Assembly: GCA_963693285.1 (NCBI GenBank)
Contig: OY848917.1
Span: 21,706,245-21,770,244 of the forward strand
Reading direction: 5' to 3'
DNA length: 64,000 nucleotides
DNA from: Xestospongia muta
Taxonomy: Eukaryota > Porifera > Demospongiae > Haplosclerida > Petrosiidae
Within the stretch, counting starts at the first letter, position 1; every line of letters starts with the position of its first letter. Positions 22,101 through 34,466 of this stretch are shown here, one piece after another. Below the pieces are notes generated by a model. That model did no database searches. It saw only the letters and a program-made list of their open reading frames with translations, and had not been told where the DNA came from. Both the position numbers and the translations under genes were made by a program.

Positions 22101-25100
22101 AAAGTTTGTACGTTCAGTTTATAATGTTATATGTCGTTTTGTTTATGTACAATTAGTCATTTTGAAAGAAAGGGAGATATGTAATGTTTACAGCAAGAGG
22201 GGATGGTATTAATTGGCATGATATCCATCCTGGGTTACCTCAGCCTGAATGTGAGACAGTTAAGTCTAAATTGTCAGGAAACCTAGTTCAAGTAATTGCA
22301 TTGAAGTCATTCTGGTACCGGTAAAAGTGGCCAGAAAGTTGGTCAGCAGCTGTCATAGCTGTGAAAAAAGGTAATGGCAATGCTTCTAGCAGCAGCTAAA
22401 TGAGAAAGTGAATGGACCAGACAAGTTGTGTTGTTTCAATGTGACACAGAGACAGCTATAGCTGGAGTGTATTCTAACACTAGCAAGCACATACATATGA
22501 TCCAGCTGGTGAAAGTACTCACTTTATAGCACCATAGTTTGGATTTACCCACAGAGCTTCCTACATACAGGGCACCATCAATATTATCACAAATTCATTC
22601 TTGTAGTAAAGGATCGATCATTTGGATTTATATCCTCCTTTCAGGATGCCTCAGTTACAGCACAAGTCAACCACAAGTTATTTCATCTGTCATCAGACAC
22701 TCAAGTGCACAGGCTAGATCAGAACTAGAAAATGTTCTTCTCCAGTTCTGTATATAATGTCTAGTTTAATCTACTCTCTGATGATCCTCTAAGCTAGCCC
22801 AAGAGAGATTTAGAAGATTTTGTTTTAGTGATAATCTAGTTGTGTCACATTAACTGAAAACATGTTATGTTCATAATTGTCCTATTTAGCCAAGGAGAAG
22901 GTCAAGCAATTATCCATAAAATCAGCTTTGAACCATTTACAGATTTACAGGGGCTGCCAGGACCTATTTAGAGACACATTGGTTCAGCTAGAGTATGTTG
23001 ATGCTCTCAAAAACTATATTTTAGGCAGGATAAAAAATTGATATGCTCTTTATTCTCCAAAATAGAAAAATAATGACAAAACAATAGTTAATGGAGAGGT
23101 TAGATTAGCTCTTCTTATGGTAGGAGTATCACTAGTTAAGTATGCTGGACATAACTTACATATTGGGGCAGCATCAAGAGCTGCACTTTGTGGGATTAAG
23201 GACTCTACAATCAAAACGTTGGGTTAGTAGAATAGTGAGGCATATATGCACTACTTTAAACTCACTGGAGCAGGATTGGCCTATTACTCTCAAGTTGCCT
23301 CTGAAGGTCAAGCTACTGGATTCAATGATGTGGTTCAATACTGTGGTTACAGGTAGTGACAACTCCTTCGTCGTCTGTTTATAAAGCTCCTGGATTCAAT
23401 GATGCAGTTCAATTGCCATGGTTACAGGTATAGTGACAACTACTGCATCATCTGTTTATTAAGCTCTTCTCCTAAGAGCAATGGTCTTCCTCTCTTCACT
23501 GATGGCAAAGTATTCACACTCAGATCTATTTCTCCAGCTTTTTCATTATGTGTTCAAGATTATACAAGCTATGTGTGTAAGAGCAAGAGTAGCAAAGTAT
23601 CAATAAAGATAATAGTATGCAGACACTTGCTGTAATCATATCCATACATGTATTTACATAACAGAAGACCACTAGCCACATGATTAGTGTTAAGCCTGTT
23701 GTTTTGTATAGTGTAGTTGTTTCTCTTAGTTCTGTAGTCTGTATTTATTTGCTAGCACTCATTTTGTATTGGTATGTATGTGTATTTATTCTGTATCCCT
23801 TTTCAAGTCTGTGTTAAGAATTGAATGGTATTTAAAGAGACTTTTTGTGGCTCAATATTTGGTATAATGTAATAATATGATAATAAAGTTGTAGTTTTTT
23901 GCATTATTAGTTCTAGATAACAAAGGAAATATATAAATAGTTATGTCGTAATGTACGCCTAGGGTAGACAGTGGACAGTGATTACTTCTGAGTATTTGGC
24001 CTATTATGGAAATTATCTGTGCCAATGTGTTTTGTTATGTATAGTGATTTGTATGTACATACTATATTTTGTGTAATCATATTTACTCCATTATTGTATT
24101 AACAAACATTTAGATAGTAGTTTCAAAGCCATTCCATTGGGAGGAAGAAACACTTATAAAAAACTTAGATGAACATAAACAGATAAAATTATCCTGCCAT
24201 CAAGCAGAAGTCAAATATGGTAAGTACTCTGTGACTATGCAACTGGAAAAGTGGAGAAAACAAGGTTCTTAGCCTGTACTTTCACATGGTGAAGAACAAT
24301 GCTAACTACAGTGGACTACTGATGTGTCTAAAATAGGGTATGGTCAAAAAAGACAACAATATGTAAAAGAAAAGTCTTAATAAAGAGAAGAGTAATTAAT
24401 TCCATTTGTAGAAAACAGACACAGAAAAATTGGTGGTATGCCTTTTAACAAGCAACAACATACTGTGTGCTTTTATCAAGCTTGAACATGTAATGAAGAA
24501 AGGCTCCAACTATGGTACATTGACTCTAAACAAATATACCATTTCGAGGTCTTGATGATGACCCAAGATGTATTTGGAATTGAAATGAGTGTGTTTTTCA
24601 CCATTGCACAGAGTCTGGCAAAGTCTTAGCTCCTATAGTTGTCAAGACCGTCTAGGCTTCTTGTTAAGTTTAGAAGCAGCAGATACTAATACTTATTGTC
24701 ATTAATGGAATTGGAGATGTGATTCCACCTATGCACACTTTTCCAGGTGAGATCTTGGTATATTTACCATTATGAACATCAGTTAAAGATGCATACTTAA
24801 GATATTCCTCAAATGATTGGATTAACACTCAACTATTCTTTGGGTGGTTAAAAATGTTTTAGCAAGCACATTGAGAGAGAGACCAGTATGTTTGCTGCTC
24901 AATAGCCACTCAAGTCATATTGATTTGGAAATCTCTCATTCTGCAAGCAAAAGAGACTTACTCTTTATTTTCTTCCACTCCATTCTTCACATATCACATA
25001 GCATCTAGACATAAGCTTTTTCTCGCCTCTCAAAGCTAATTGGAGAAGAGTTGTAGATGCATACAAAATGGTTAACATAGGAAAGCCTGTTTCAAAGAGG

Positions 25101-28100
25101 TTTTTGAAAAGCCTGGATGACACAGTTAAAGTGTGAACCATAGTTAATACTTTTACCAGTTGTATCCAAAGCACTTGAAGAAAAACAGCTACTTCAAAGA
25201 TCTATTCAGACCTTCCACTTCTCACTTGTTCAACTAGAATACAACAGTCAACTCAAATTACCAAATCTATACCTTTACTTTGCATATATATATAAGAAGC
25301 TGAGAATATATCTAACGTCCTTAAGTCAACTGACAAGAAGTGTATCTTCAAAATATGTCAAAAAAATGACTTGGATTGTAGAACCAAACCCTCATATTTA
25401 TTAAAGACATTGAATAAATGTGTGACTTTGCATCATTAATTTGCATCCATTAATATAAAATGTCAATAACATATCTTTAATATGTTATGGGTATATAGTA
25501 GGTATATAGTAGACAGATAATGATTACATTTCATATACAAAGAAACCACTGACCTTGTCTGCAACATTCACTTTCACACCAGCATCTAGAAGGACTTGAA
25601 CAACCTTATCATCACTTTTATAACATGACATATAGAGAACAGTTTCGCCAAACTACACAAACAAAAATGTGATAATGAAACTTAGTTATAAAGTCACTCA
25701 TTAATTTAGATCAGTTGATAAATAGTATGGAAAAGACATCAGAGACAAAGGCATAATTATACTAGAGTATATGACAGAAGTATATAGGTGGTTTATTAGT
25801 ACTTCATAACAAAATAAATTTAATATAACTTAAAATGATTGTAAAGATTTATCTTAAAGGCCATTATCCATCATTAATGATCTACTTTATATTTTATTGA
25901 AAATTTAAATAGCAGTTGTAGTAAAACCACTTCAATGTGAGTTGGACAATGACACTCATCTCAGATACTAGCTATTAATTGATGATTGTAATTGTAAAAG
26001 TACACAAAAAATTCTAGAAACTCTATGATGTAAGGATGATGATATAAACATCTGAAACAAGACCAAATAGGAAGACAGTATAACAATCACTACATAGCAA
26101 CCACAGAACCAGGAAAAAGTATCATTAATCATATATAATATATATATAGACACATTATATTACATTCCTGCTAGTCAGATGTTTTATTGCCATCCCTGCA
26201 TTCCATGATTTTTATAAATTTTTATGTACTTGTTTGCATTGCATTATTAGAAAAGAACTCTATAAATAATATTATTGTAAATTGAATATATTTAAGTGTG
26301 TATATGTATGAGTAAGTAACTGATAATTGAGGTAACAGGTAAGCAAATACACTAAACCCTCTCTAGTCACACATATGTCTGTCTTTTATTAGTAGTAGGT
26401 TTGAGATAAATGAAAAGTTATCCTCTCCTTTGAATGCATAATTTATCAAGATTGTTCAATGTAGGATAGATAGATACTGGCAACCCTCTATTTTCCTTCT
26501 CATAAATAATAACAAATCAATACAATGTAAATAAAATGGTGTCTTTTGGGGAGGCTACTTTCAAGTTTTGTGAAAATCACTATTTTTATTGTTAAATTTA
26601 AGCACTTAAAATAAATCAGATGTCTCATTTAAATTAAAACATAACATTCTATAAAAATACAAATTTAAAAAGTCTTCTAGTTTTATAGTTATTGTGGTTT
26701 ATAAAGAAGAGAGAACATTGTACCATTACTATATAAACTGTGCTATCACTTGTCTGATGTGTGTACAATTGTGGTTACTGAAAGACTGAGTGTACATTTT
26801 TACCAAATATAGCAGAAAAACAAATTACATTAGCTTCTTCATATCTTTTAACATGGACTATTTAAAACTATCCTATAAACTTAATTAAGAAGAATATTAG
26901 TTCTAAGAAAAGAGCAAGTTATGAAATTTCTGTCATCAATGTATAATATATAATTTGATCACATGAAGTAATCACTAGAAAATACTTACATCAAAAGAAG
27001 TAAACAAAAATTTCAGAAAAAATCATCAAATGGAGAGATGGCTATACAAACATCTCAAAACTATCAAAGTAGCCTACACAGTAGCCACAATATCAAGGGT
27101 ACAACCTTCATTTTGTCATAACAGTTGTTATAGAATCTTGAAGAAAACGCCCTCATAACAAGTCAAGTAAAAAGATGTTCAGCAAAGAAAATATTTCATA
27201 AATTTGTGTTTGTGTACATTTATGTGGCTATGATGTAGGGATGTCCATATTGCTATTCCTACATTTGGCTTGTTGACCACCATGGCTACATTAAACGAAA
27301 CTTTAGAAAAAGTTTATTTACTTGCTTTTGTTATTATTATTTGAATTATAAATTAGCTAAAATATGTTCATAATCAATGTCCTTTTGTTTGTAGTTATAG
27401 GTTAGATGAGTCTACTCAGACATACTATACAAGAGAGTGTTACTAAATTTATAATACTTATTAAATAAATGTATGTATCAGATAGTGGAATTTATGTAAG
27501 GATGTGTAATCATACCAATAACAACAAACTAAAAACTAAACTTGCAATGTGCTGTAAATATACCTGTTTCTTGACTACAAAAAAGATAAGACTAATCTCA
27601 TCTCATTAAATAGAAACATAGATTACTAACAAAAACTCAAGTTAATGCCACTTAGAACTGGCCTCGTGGAAGAATAGAATCAATCTCCATTTTTCCTCCT
27701 GAATATAATCGTAATTCATTAAAATGGTGTCTATCACAAGGAGTACTTTCAAGGTCCATGTAAATCACTACTTTCATTACTAGAAGCACTCAATATAAGA
27801 CTCTAAAAGTGACCACTAATGTAAAATCATGCCTTGCAGTGTAAATGTGATCTTTGAAAGTCTCCTACTTTTGTAGTTATCATGTTTTAAACAGATCAAA
27901 GAGAGAAGAAAGAACATCATGCCATCCTTTACACAGGCAATCTTATTTTATGTCAGACTAAAGAAAGCCAAATTGTCAACATATATTTATATGTCTTCAT
28001 CATGACAAATAGTGGGACAAAAAAAGTTAAACAGGAACAAGTAAGGTATAATAAATAAAGATTTGGTATAATAAAAAAATTGCGGACTTCTTAACGATAG

Positions 28101-28739
28101 CAAGAAGCATATCAGCTCAGCTGAGAAATATACTGGTGTTGTATCATACTAAGGTTTAAATTCTTTAATACTGTCTAATTTTATAACAAGCTTAAATCAT
28201 GATTATTAGCCATAGGATACAAATACAAGTAGTCTACATGACAATTGGTATCTTATGTATGTCCACAGCACTTCTATTTTTAAACAATTTAAACTGAATA
28301 ATTTGAAGCTGAACAAATGATTCATTTTGGTGAGAGCATCTGAACTGATTATTGAGAAATTCATGAAAAACTGATATTTATACATCTGATGTCATCCAAT
28401 ATGAATAAGTAGCAAAACTGTTAATACACATGTTATAAAAACAAATTACACTTTCCTCCTAATATTGTGTCAAGTGCTTTGTATCTCCTTCTCCTTTTAA
28501 TATCCATCATATTTGGGATATTTTTAAAAGACAATGTTTCAACCTTAGTAAAATAACTAATAGTTGTCTTTAGGGAAAATGAGTTACAAATCTTTAGTTA
28601 TACAGCCTTTATTGTATAATATATGCACATGAACACTTACTTTATTGACAAAGTCTAGATTGGCTGCTTTCTGTGTTAAAATGAAAACAACATCTTTGTG
28701 TCCATTCCTTGCTGCTAACATGATTGGAGTACATCCAAC
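12838..28739 (-). CDS. Ankyrin-ROC-COR-Death domain protein (5' end outside window)
   Basis: Eight exons join with intact GT-AG sites and matching phase: 28739-28641, 25652-25554, 17475-17374, 17014-16922, 16318-16220, 15712-13634, 13541-13475 and 13145-12838 (stop TAA). They encode about 980 residues. The order is six ankyrin repeats, a ROC GTPase (P-loop GNTGAGKS, switch DLAG, G4-like IGSRLD), a COR-like region and a C-terminal Death-like domain. The architecture resembles DAPK1 minus kinase and other ROCO proteins, known as multidomain GTPases in stress and death signalling. This gene's own partners and role are unknown. No lesion was found in the joined frame. More ankyrin exons probably lie beyond 28739, perhaps past the satellite. 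Expression is untested. Confidence 0.8.
13475..13541 (-). CDS. 67-bp linker exon
   Basis: Acceptor TTATAG and donor AAAG|GTTTGT bound 67 bases encoding DLAYPSLNKRDIERISEKLL and two more residues. It enters in phase 0 and leaves one nucleotide over, which the Death exon completes. A diverged copy lies at 10270-10325. Confidence 0.7.
13634..15712 (-). CDS. Large exon: last ankyrin repeat, ROC GTPase and COR-like region
   Basis: 2,079 bases, 693 codons, with no stop and phase 0 at both ends (acceptor TTTTTTAG, donor TTTG|GTAAGT). Residues ~1-35 are an ankyrin repeat (LGDTPLHAACQGCYGDV). Residues ~75-240 are ROC: VFFCGNTGAGKSSLA, then VLYDLAGHKEYY, then VLVIGSRLDEM in the G4 place, as in ROC domains that use a G-S/T-x-x-D motif. 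Residues ~310-480 look like COR: SDKGLILFL, WIIIDKAALL, GIVPTSVLEKLFPKHD and LIGFLKSLQFCHVL. The remainder to AGRNPL is unassigned. The P-loop Lys-Ser is present, so nucleotide binding is plausible. A GTG at 15661 is internal, not a start. Confidence 0.85.
16220..16318 (-). CDS. Ankyrin-repeat exon (33 residues)
   Basis: Acceptor TACATAG, donor ATTAT|GTAAGT, 99 bases, phase 0-0. The repeat reads DGETALYIASKKGNNECVQL and LLNNGANPDIADY, a full consensus ankyrin repeat with G-x-T-A-L and LLxxGAxxD. Confidence 0.85.
16922..17014 (-). CDS. Ankyrin-repeat exon (31 residues)
   Basis: Acceptor CTATTTAG, donor ACAAA|GTATGC, 93 bases, phase 0-0. It reads DTLLLESLRKGNLEGTKDAL then SKRANVNIGDK. It lacks the usual G-x-T-P-L-H opening and resembles a capping repeat, the form that normally starts an ankyrin domain. 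Confidence 0.75.
17374..17475 (-). CDS. Ankyrin-repeat exon (34 residues)
   Basis: Acceptor CATTTAG, donor AGGCT|GTAAGT, 102 bases, phase 0-0. It encodes YGRTALHAAYWNKNDVIVKM then LVNANANNLEAVQA, with the R-T-A-L-H-A-A ankyrin signature. Confidence 0.85.
18057..18260 (+). other. Unrecognised open segment, possible element remnant
   Basis: About 65 codons read without a stop: HYEGQPPPAKSLHRYRKLSK, then WSQLSFKINPLPEITCTPDF. Composition looks protein-like, but the frame is short, has no start, is flanked by stops, and I do not recognise the family. Its place among fossils suggests another decayed element. Confidence 0.25.
18262..20190. other. No recognised gene
   Basis: Short scattered frames only. 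TGTAATGTTTAGTTGTG near 19659 shares its first eleven bases with 22181, just after a purine-rich run, and could be the start of a 5' LTR, but the similarity does not extend convincingly. Confidence 0.3.
20190..22180 (+). pseudogene. Ty3/gypsy-type retroelement fossil (gag-RT-RNaseH-integrase order)
   Basis: Reading the + strand through many stops and frame changes, recognisable pieces appear in canonical order. There is a gag-like helical segment (20230-20520; IFDAIPDTGDNYA, QLRKLATCYKFSDLD) and a reverse-transcriptase entry segment (~20700-20790; STPWVSHLIVIPKK). The palm/connection region (21000-21218) includes PLRELTKKNVQFQWT. Integrase zinc-binding-like sequence lies at ~21420-21600, with integrase C-terminal-like sequence at ~21810-21870. 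The catalytic RT core is largely missing. A purine-rich AAAGAAAGGGAGATA ends near 22178, where a polypurine tract is expected. It is wholly non-coding now. Confidence 0.65.
22190..23350 (+). pseudogene. Tyrosine-recombinase element fossil (DIRS- or Crypton-like)
   Basis: At 23140-23300 the + strand reads GHNLHIGAASRAALCGIKDS, then TIKTLG, two stops and EAYMHYFKLTGAGLA. This fits the C-terminal box of tyrosine recombinases as seen in DIRS-like elements (H-x-x-R region, IGAA, IKTLGRW, then the Tyr segment), with the expected Arg replaced by His. Upstream pieces (22190-22500, WPESWSAAVIAVKKGNG; 22670-22860) are in frame-shifted coding-like condition and may be its earlier domains. No reverse transcriptase was seen, so DIRS versus Crypton is undecided. 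Confidence 0.45.
24120..25310 (+). pseudogene. Second pogo-type DDE transposase fossil
   Basis: Pieces on the + strand in family order: EVKYGKYSVTMQLEKWRKQG (24200-24270), GIGDVIPPMHTFPGEI (~24710-24755, the segment between the first and second catalytic residues) and CLLLNSHSSHIDLEI (~24890-24940), where the usual catalytic Asp of LLLDGHSSH is Asn. The segment after it retains a decayed LPPH-like region. Many stops occur. No inverted-repeat termini were identified. It is independent of the 4184-8972 element and much older. Confidence 0.55.
25554..25652 (-). CDS. Ankyrin-repeat exon (33 residues)
   Basis: Acceptor TTGTGTAG, donor ACAAG|GTCAGT, 99 bases, phase 0-0. It reads FGETVLYMSCYKSDDKVVQV then LLDAGVKVNVADK, a slightly degenerate but complete ankyrin repeat. 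Confidence 0.8.
25653..28640. other. 3-kb intron, no recognised content
   Basis: AT-rich with stops in all frames. No transposon protein, RNA gene or further ankyrin exon was recognised by eye. Confidence 0.4.
28641..28739 (-). CDS. Ankyrin-repeat exon (33 residues), most 5' exon seen
   Basis: Acceptor ATATTTAG, donor ATAAA|GTAAGT, 99 bases, phase 0-0. It encodes VGCTPIMLAARNGHKDVVFI then LTQKAANLDFVNK. Because it starts in the middle of an ankyrin array and has an acceptor, the gene must continue to higher coordinates, towards or through the satellite. Confidence 0.8.
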
Positions 28740-28741
28740 CT

Positions 28742-29609
28742 AAATATATTATAATAACCACATTAACATGAACCAAGAGAATATATCATAATATCAGTAC
28801 ATTACCTATATGAGTACAGTAGTAACGTTACAAACTTAGAAAACATTATATCTAGTCAAAAAATAAGTTAAATCACTCTTAACAATTGTCAAAACATTAT
28901 GTTACAAATATAAATTTGACATTTCACATTAGTCTGTGACACTAATTTAAAAATTATTTTTAGTAGCATATAGGAAGAGCTAACAATTCACTTACATATT
29001 TCCAAAAATACTAATAACAAATACTTATTCATTTTTCTGATAAAAATAAATTTAGCTAATGGCTCACTTATAATTATGACAGAATTATGTACAACACTTG
29101 TCAATGCTACAAACTCTTAGTATAAAACAAATATGAAAAGCACTCACTATGCACCAATTTATATTAAAATAATTGTACGAAGTTAACATCTTCCACCATT
29201 AGAAGCTAACAAGATAATACATCATCTTGGTAGTAACTTAATCAATATCATTTTTAGGATGCACAGTAATACAACAAACAATTTAGTAATAGACAGTTAA
29301 AGTTTTGCAATGGTGCTAAAATCACTTCAACATCCAGTACAATTAATTCTTAGGAGAATTTTAGACAATTTTGAACAATGCTAAATACTGTAAACAAACA
29401 ATGGATAAAATGCATAAAGTCAATAAAAAGTAACAAGATTATAATTAAAATTCCTTCTATACTGTTTTGGAGGTTACTGACTTACACTGACTAGAGCTAA
29501 CATTGAATAATTAGCTACGGTGTCTATAGAAGACTATAGCTCTAAAATAATAAAACAATAGATAGAAAAACAAACTATTAAGAAGTTTTAAGCATTCTAA
29601 GAAACATCT
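28742..29609. other. AT-rich DNA between ankyrin exon and satellite
   Basis: No gene or repeat unit recognised. This is the transition into the array. Confidence 0.4.
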
Positions 29610-32600
29610 AAAATCCTTACACTCACAGTTAGGGTTAATCAAATTCATTGGCAACTATAAGAATATGTAATTAAAGGATGCAGTTCATTGTCATTTCTTT
29701 GCTCTTAAAAACTGCATACAATGATATAATAAAATTACAAAGGTGGATACACATAGATACCACACAATCTAAAACAATCATAGTACAGCCTGACAAGCTT
29801 CCCATGCAAGGCATCCAAAATCATAAACATTATTACAAACATTAGGGTAAATAAAACAACAACATTCAATTTAAAACTCTTAGAATTCATGCTACATTAT
29901 ATCACACTTACCTCCTATTATATTGTAAACAAGACATACAAAGGACAAGTAATCACACCAACATAAATTTAAAAAACAAAACAATAAAGTAAATAAAATC
30001 ACAATAACACATTCAATATACTTTGAATTCATACTACATTATATCAAAATTACATCCTATTATATTATAAAGAACACATTTAGATGACAAATAATAACAG
30101 CAAACATAAATGTGCAAACAAAAAGCAATACTGTAAACAAAATCACAACAACACATTCAGTATGCTCAAAATGCATACTAAGTTATAGCTACAAAATGCT
30201 CAAAATATACATAAAAAGAAACCTAGCAAGAAGCTTCAACTCTTATTATTGATAGATATCGAATGTTATAGCAATCACAGTTAGGGTAATGAAATCCATT
30301 GTTGATACAGAAATTGGCAGTTACAGGATCCATTCACTTTAATCTCATTTCTTGCTCACATAGGTTGCATATAACAACATAATAAATAAAATTGCAAAAA
30401 TGGATACACATAGATACCACACAATCTAAAACAATCATAGTACAGCCTGACAAGCTCACCATGCAAGACATTGCAAACCATTAACATTTATACAAACAAA
30501 AGGTAAATAAAACAACAACATTCAATTCAAAAGACTTAGAATTCATACTAAATTATATCACACTTACCCGCTATTATATTGTAAACAACACATTCAGATG
30601 ACAAGTAATCACACCAACATAAATTTAAAAAACAAAACAATAAAGTAAACAAAATCACAACAATACATTCAATATACTGTGAATTCATACTACATTATAT
30701 CAAAATTACATCCTATTATATTGTAAAGAACACATTTAGATGACAAGTAATAACAGCAAACATAAATGTGTAAACAAAAAGCAATACTGTAAACAAAATC
30801 ACAACAACACATTCAGTATGCTCAAAATGCATACTAGGTTATAGCTATAAAATGCTCAAAATATACATAAAAAGAAACCTAGCATAAAGCTTCAACTCTT
30901 ATTATTGATAGATATCGAATGTTATACCAATCACAGTTAGGGTTACAAAATCCATTGCTGATACAGAAATTGACAGTTACAGGATCCATTCACTTTAATC
31001 TCATTTCTTGCTCTCATAAGTTGCATATAACAATATAATAAATAAAATTCCAAAAATGGATACACATAGATACCACACAATCTAAAACAATCATAGTATA
31101 GCCTGACAAGCTTCCCATGCATGACATTGTAAACAATTAATGTTTATGTTATACAAACAAAAGGTAAATAAAACAACAACATTCAATTCAAAAGACTTAG
31201 AATTCATACTACATTATATCACACTTACCAACTATTATATTGTAAACAACACATTCAGATGACAAGTAATCACACCAACATAAATTTAAAAAACAAAACA
31301 ATAAAGTAAATAAAATCACAATAACACATTCAATATACTTTGAATTCATACTACATTATATCAAAATTACATCCTATTATATTGTAAAGAACACATTTAG
31401 ATGACAAATAATAACAGCAAACATAAATGTGCAAACAAAAACCAATACTGTAAACAAAATCACAACAACACATTCAGTATGCTCAAAATGCATACTAAGT
31501 TATAGCTACAAAATGCTCAAAATATACATAAAAAGAAACCTAGCAAGAAGCTTCAACTCTTATTATTGATAGATATCAAATGTTATAGCAATCACAGTTA
31601 GGGTAATGAAATCCATTGTTGATACAGAAATTGGCAGTTACAGGATCCATTCACTTTAATCTCATTTCTTGCTCACATAGGTTGCATATAACAACATAAT
31701 AAATAAAATTGCAAAAATGGATACACATAGATACCACACAATCTAAAACAATCATAGTATAGCCTGACAAGCTTCCCATGCATGACATTGTAAACAATTA
31801 ACGTTTATATTATACAAACAAAAGGTAAATAAAATAACAACATTCAATTCAAAAGACTTAGAATTCATACTACATTATATCACACTTACCAACTATTATA
31901 TTGTAAACAACACATTCAGATGACAAGTAATCACACCAACATAAATTTAAAAAACAAAACAATAAAGTAAACAAAATCACAACAACACATTCAATATACT
32001 TTGAATTCATACTACATTATATCAAAATTACATCCTATTATATTGTAAAGAACACATTTAGATGACAAATAATAACAGCAAACATAAATGTGTAAACAAA
32101 AAGCAATACTGTAAACAAAATCACAACAACACATTCAGTATGCTCAAAATGCATACTAAGTTATAGCTATAAAATGCTCAAAATATACCTAAAAAGAAAC
32201 CTAGCAAGAAGCTTCAACTCTTATTATTGATAGATATCGAATGTTATAACAATCACAGTTAGGGTTACAAAATCCATTGCTGATACAGAAATTGACAGTT
32301 ACAGGATCCATTCACTTTAATCTCATTTTTTGCTCGCATAGGTTGCATATCAGAAAATAATAAATAAAATTGCAAAAATGGATACACATAGATACCACAC
32401 AATCTAAAACAATCATAGTACAGCCTGACAAGCTTCCCATGCAAGACATTGTAAACAATTAACGTTTATACAAACAATAGGGTAAATAAAATAACAACAT
32501 TCAATTTAAAACTCTTAGAATTCATACTACATTATATCACACTTACCTCCTATTATATTGTAAACAACACATTCAGATGACAAGTAATCACACCAACATA

Positions 32601-34466
32601 AATTTAAAAAACAAAACAATAAAGTGAACAAAATCACAATAACACATTCAATATACTTTGAATTCATACTACATTATATCAAAATTACATCCTATTATAT
32701 TATAAAGAACACATTTAGATGACAAGTAATAACAGCAAACATAATTGTGCAAACAAAAAGCAATACTGTAAACAAAATCACAACAACACATTCAGTATGC
32801 TCAAAATGCATACTAAGTTATAGCTATAAAATGCTCAAAATATACATAAAAAGAAACCTAGCAAGAAGCTTCAACTCTTATTATTGATAGATATCGAATG
32901 TTATACCAATCACAGTTAGGGTTACGAAATCCATTGCTGATACAGAAATTGACAGTTACAGGATCCATTCACTTTAATCTCATTTTTTGCTCGCATAGGT
33001 TGCATATCAGAAAATAATAAATAAAATTGCAAAAATGGATACACATAGATACCACACAATCTAAAACAATCATAGTACAGCCTGATAAGCTTCCCATGCA
33101 AGACATTGTAAACAATTAACGTTTATACAAACAATAGGGTAAATAAAATAACAACATTCAATTTAAAACTCTTAGAATTCATACTACATTATATCACACT
33201 TACCAACTATTATATTGTAAACAACACATTCAGATGACAAGTAATCACACCAACATAAATTTAAAAAACAAAACAATAAAGTAAACAAAATCACAATAAC
33301 ACATTCAATATACTTTGAATTCGTACTACATTATATCAAAATTACATCCAATTATATTATAAAGAACACATTTAGATGACAAGTAATAACAGCAAACATA
33401 ATTGTGCAAACAAAAAGCAATACTGTAAACAAAATCACAACAACACATTCAGTATGCTCAAAATGCATACTAAGTTATAGCTATAAAATGCTCAAAATAT
33501 ACATAAAAAGAAACCTAGCAAGAAGCTTCAACTCTTATTATTGATAGATATCGAATGTTATACCAATCACAGTTAGGGTTACGAAATCCATTGCTGATAC
33601 AGAAATTGACAGTTACAGGATCCATTCACTTTAATCTCATTTTTTGCTCACATAGGTTGCATATAACAATATAATAAATAAAATTGCAAAAATGGATACA
33701 CATAGATACCACACAATCTAAAACAATCATAGTACAGCCTGACAAGCTTCCCATGCAAGACATTGTAAACAATTAACGTTTATACAAACAATAGGGTAAA
33801 TAAAATAACAACATTCAATTTAAAACTCTTAGAATTCATACTACATTATATCACACTTACCAACTATTATATTGTAAACAACACATTCAGATGACAAGTA
33901 ATCACACCAACATAAATTTAAAAAACAAAACAATAAAGTAAACAAAATCACAACAACACATTCAATATACTTTGAATTCATACTACATTATATCAAAATT
34001 ACATCCTATTATATTATAAAGAACACATTTAGATGACAAGTAATAACAGCAAACATAAATGTGCAAACAAAAACCAATACTGTAAACAAAATCACAACAA
34101 CACATTCAGTATGTTCAAAATGCATACTAGGCTATAGCTATAAAATGCTCAAAATATACATAAAAAGAAACCTAGCAAGAAGCTTCAACTCTTATTATTG
34201 ATAGATATCGAATGTTATATCAATCACAGTTAGAGTTAAGAAATCCATTGCTGATACAGAGTTGAAAGTTACAGGATCCATTCACTTTAATCTCATTTCT
34301 TGCTCTCATAAGTTGCATATAACAATATAATAAATAAAATTCCAAAAATGGATACACATAGATACCACACAATCTCAAACAATTATAGTACAGCCTGACA
34401 AGCTTCCCATGCAAGACATTGTAAACAATTAACGTTTATACAAACAATAGGGTAAATAAAATAACA

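Larger units (their letters stand above)
17476..25553. other. 8-kb intron filled with transposon fossils
   Basis: Between two in-phase ankyrin exons lie a gypsy-type fossil, a tyrosine-recombinase fossil and a DDE transposase fossil, all in + orientation, opposite to the gene. Recognised pieces are listed separately. Confidence 0.6.
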
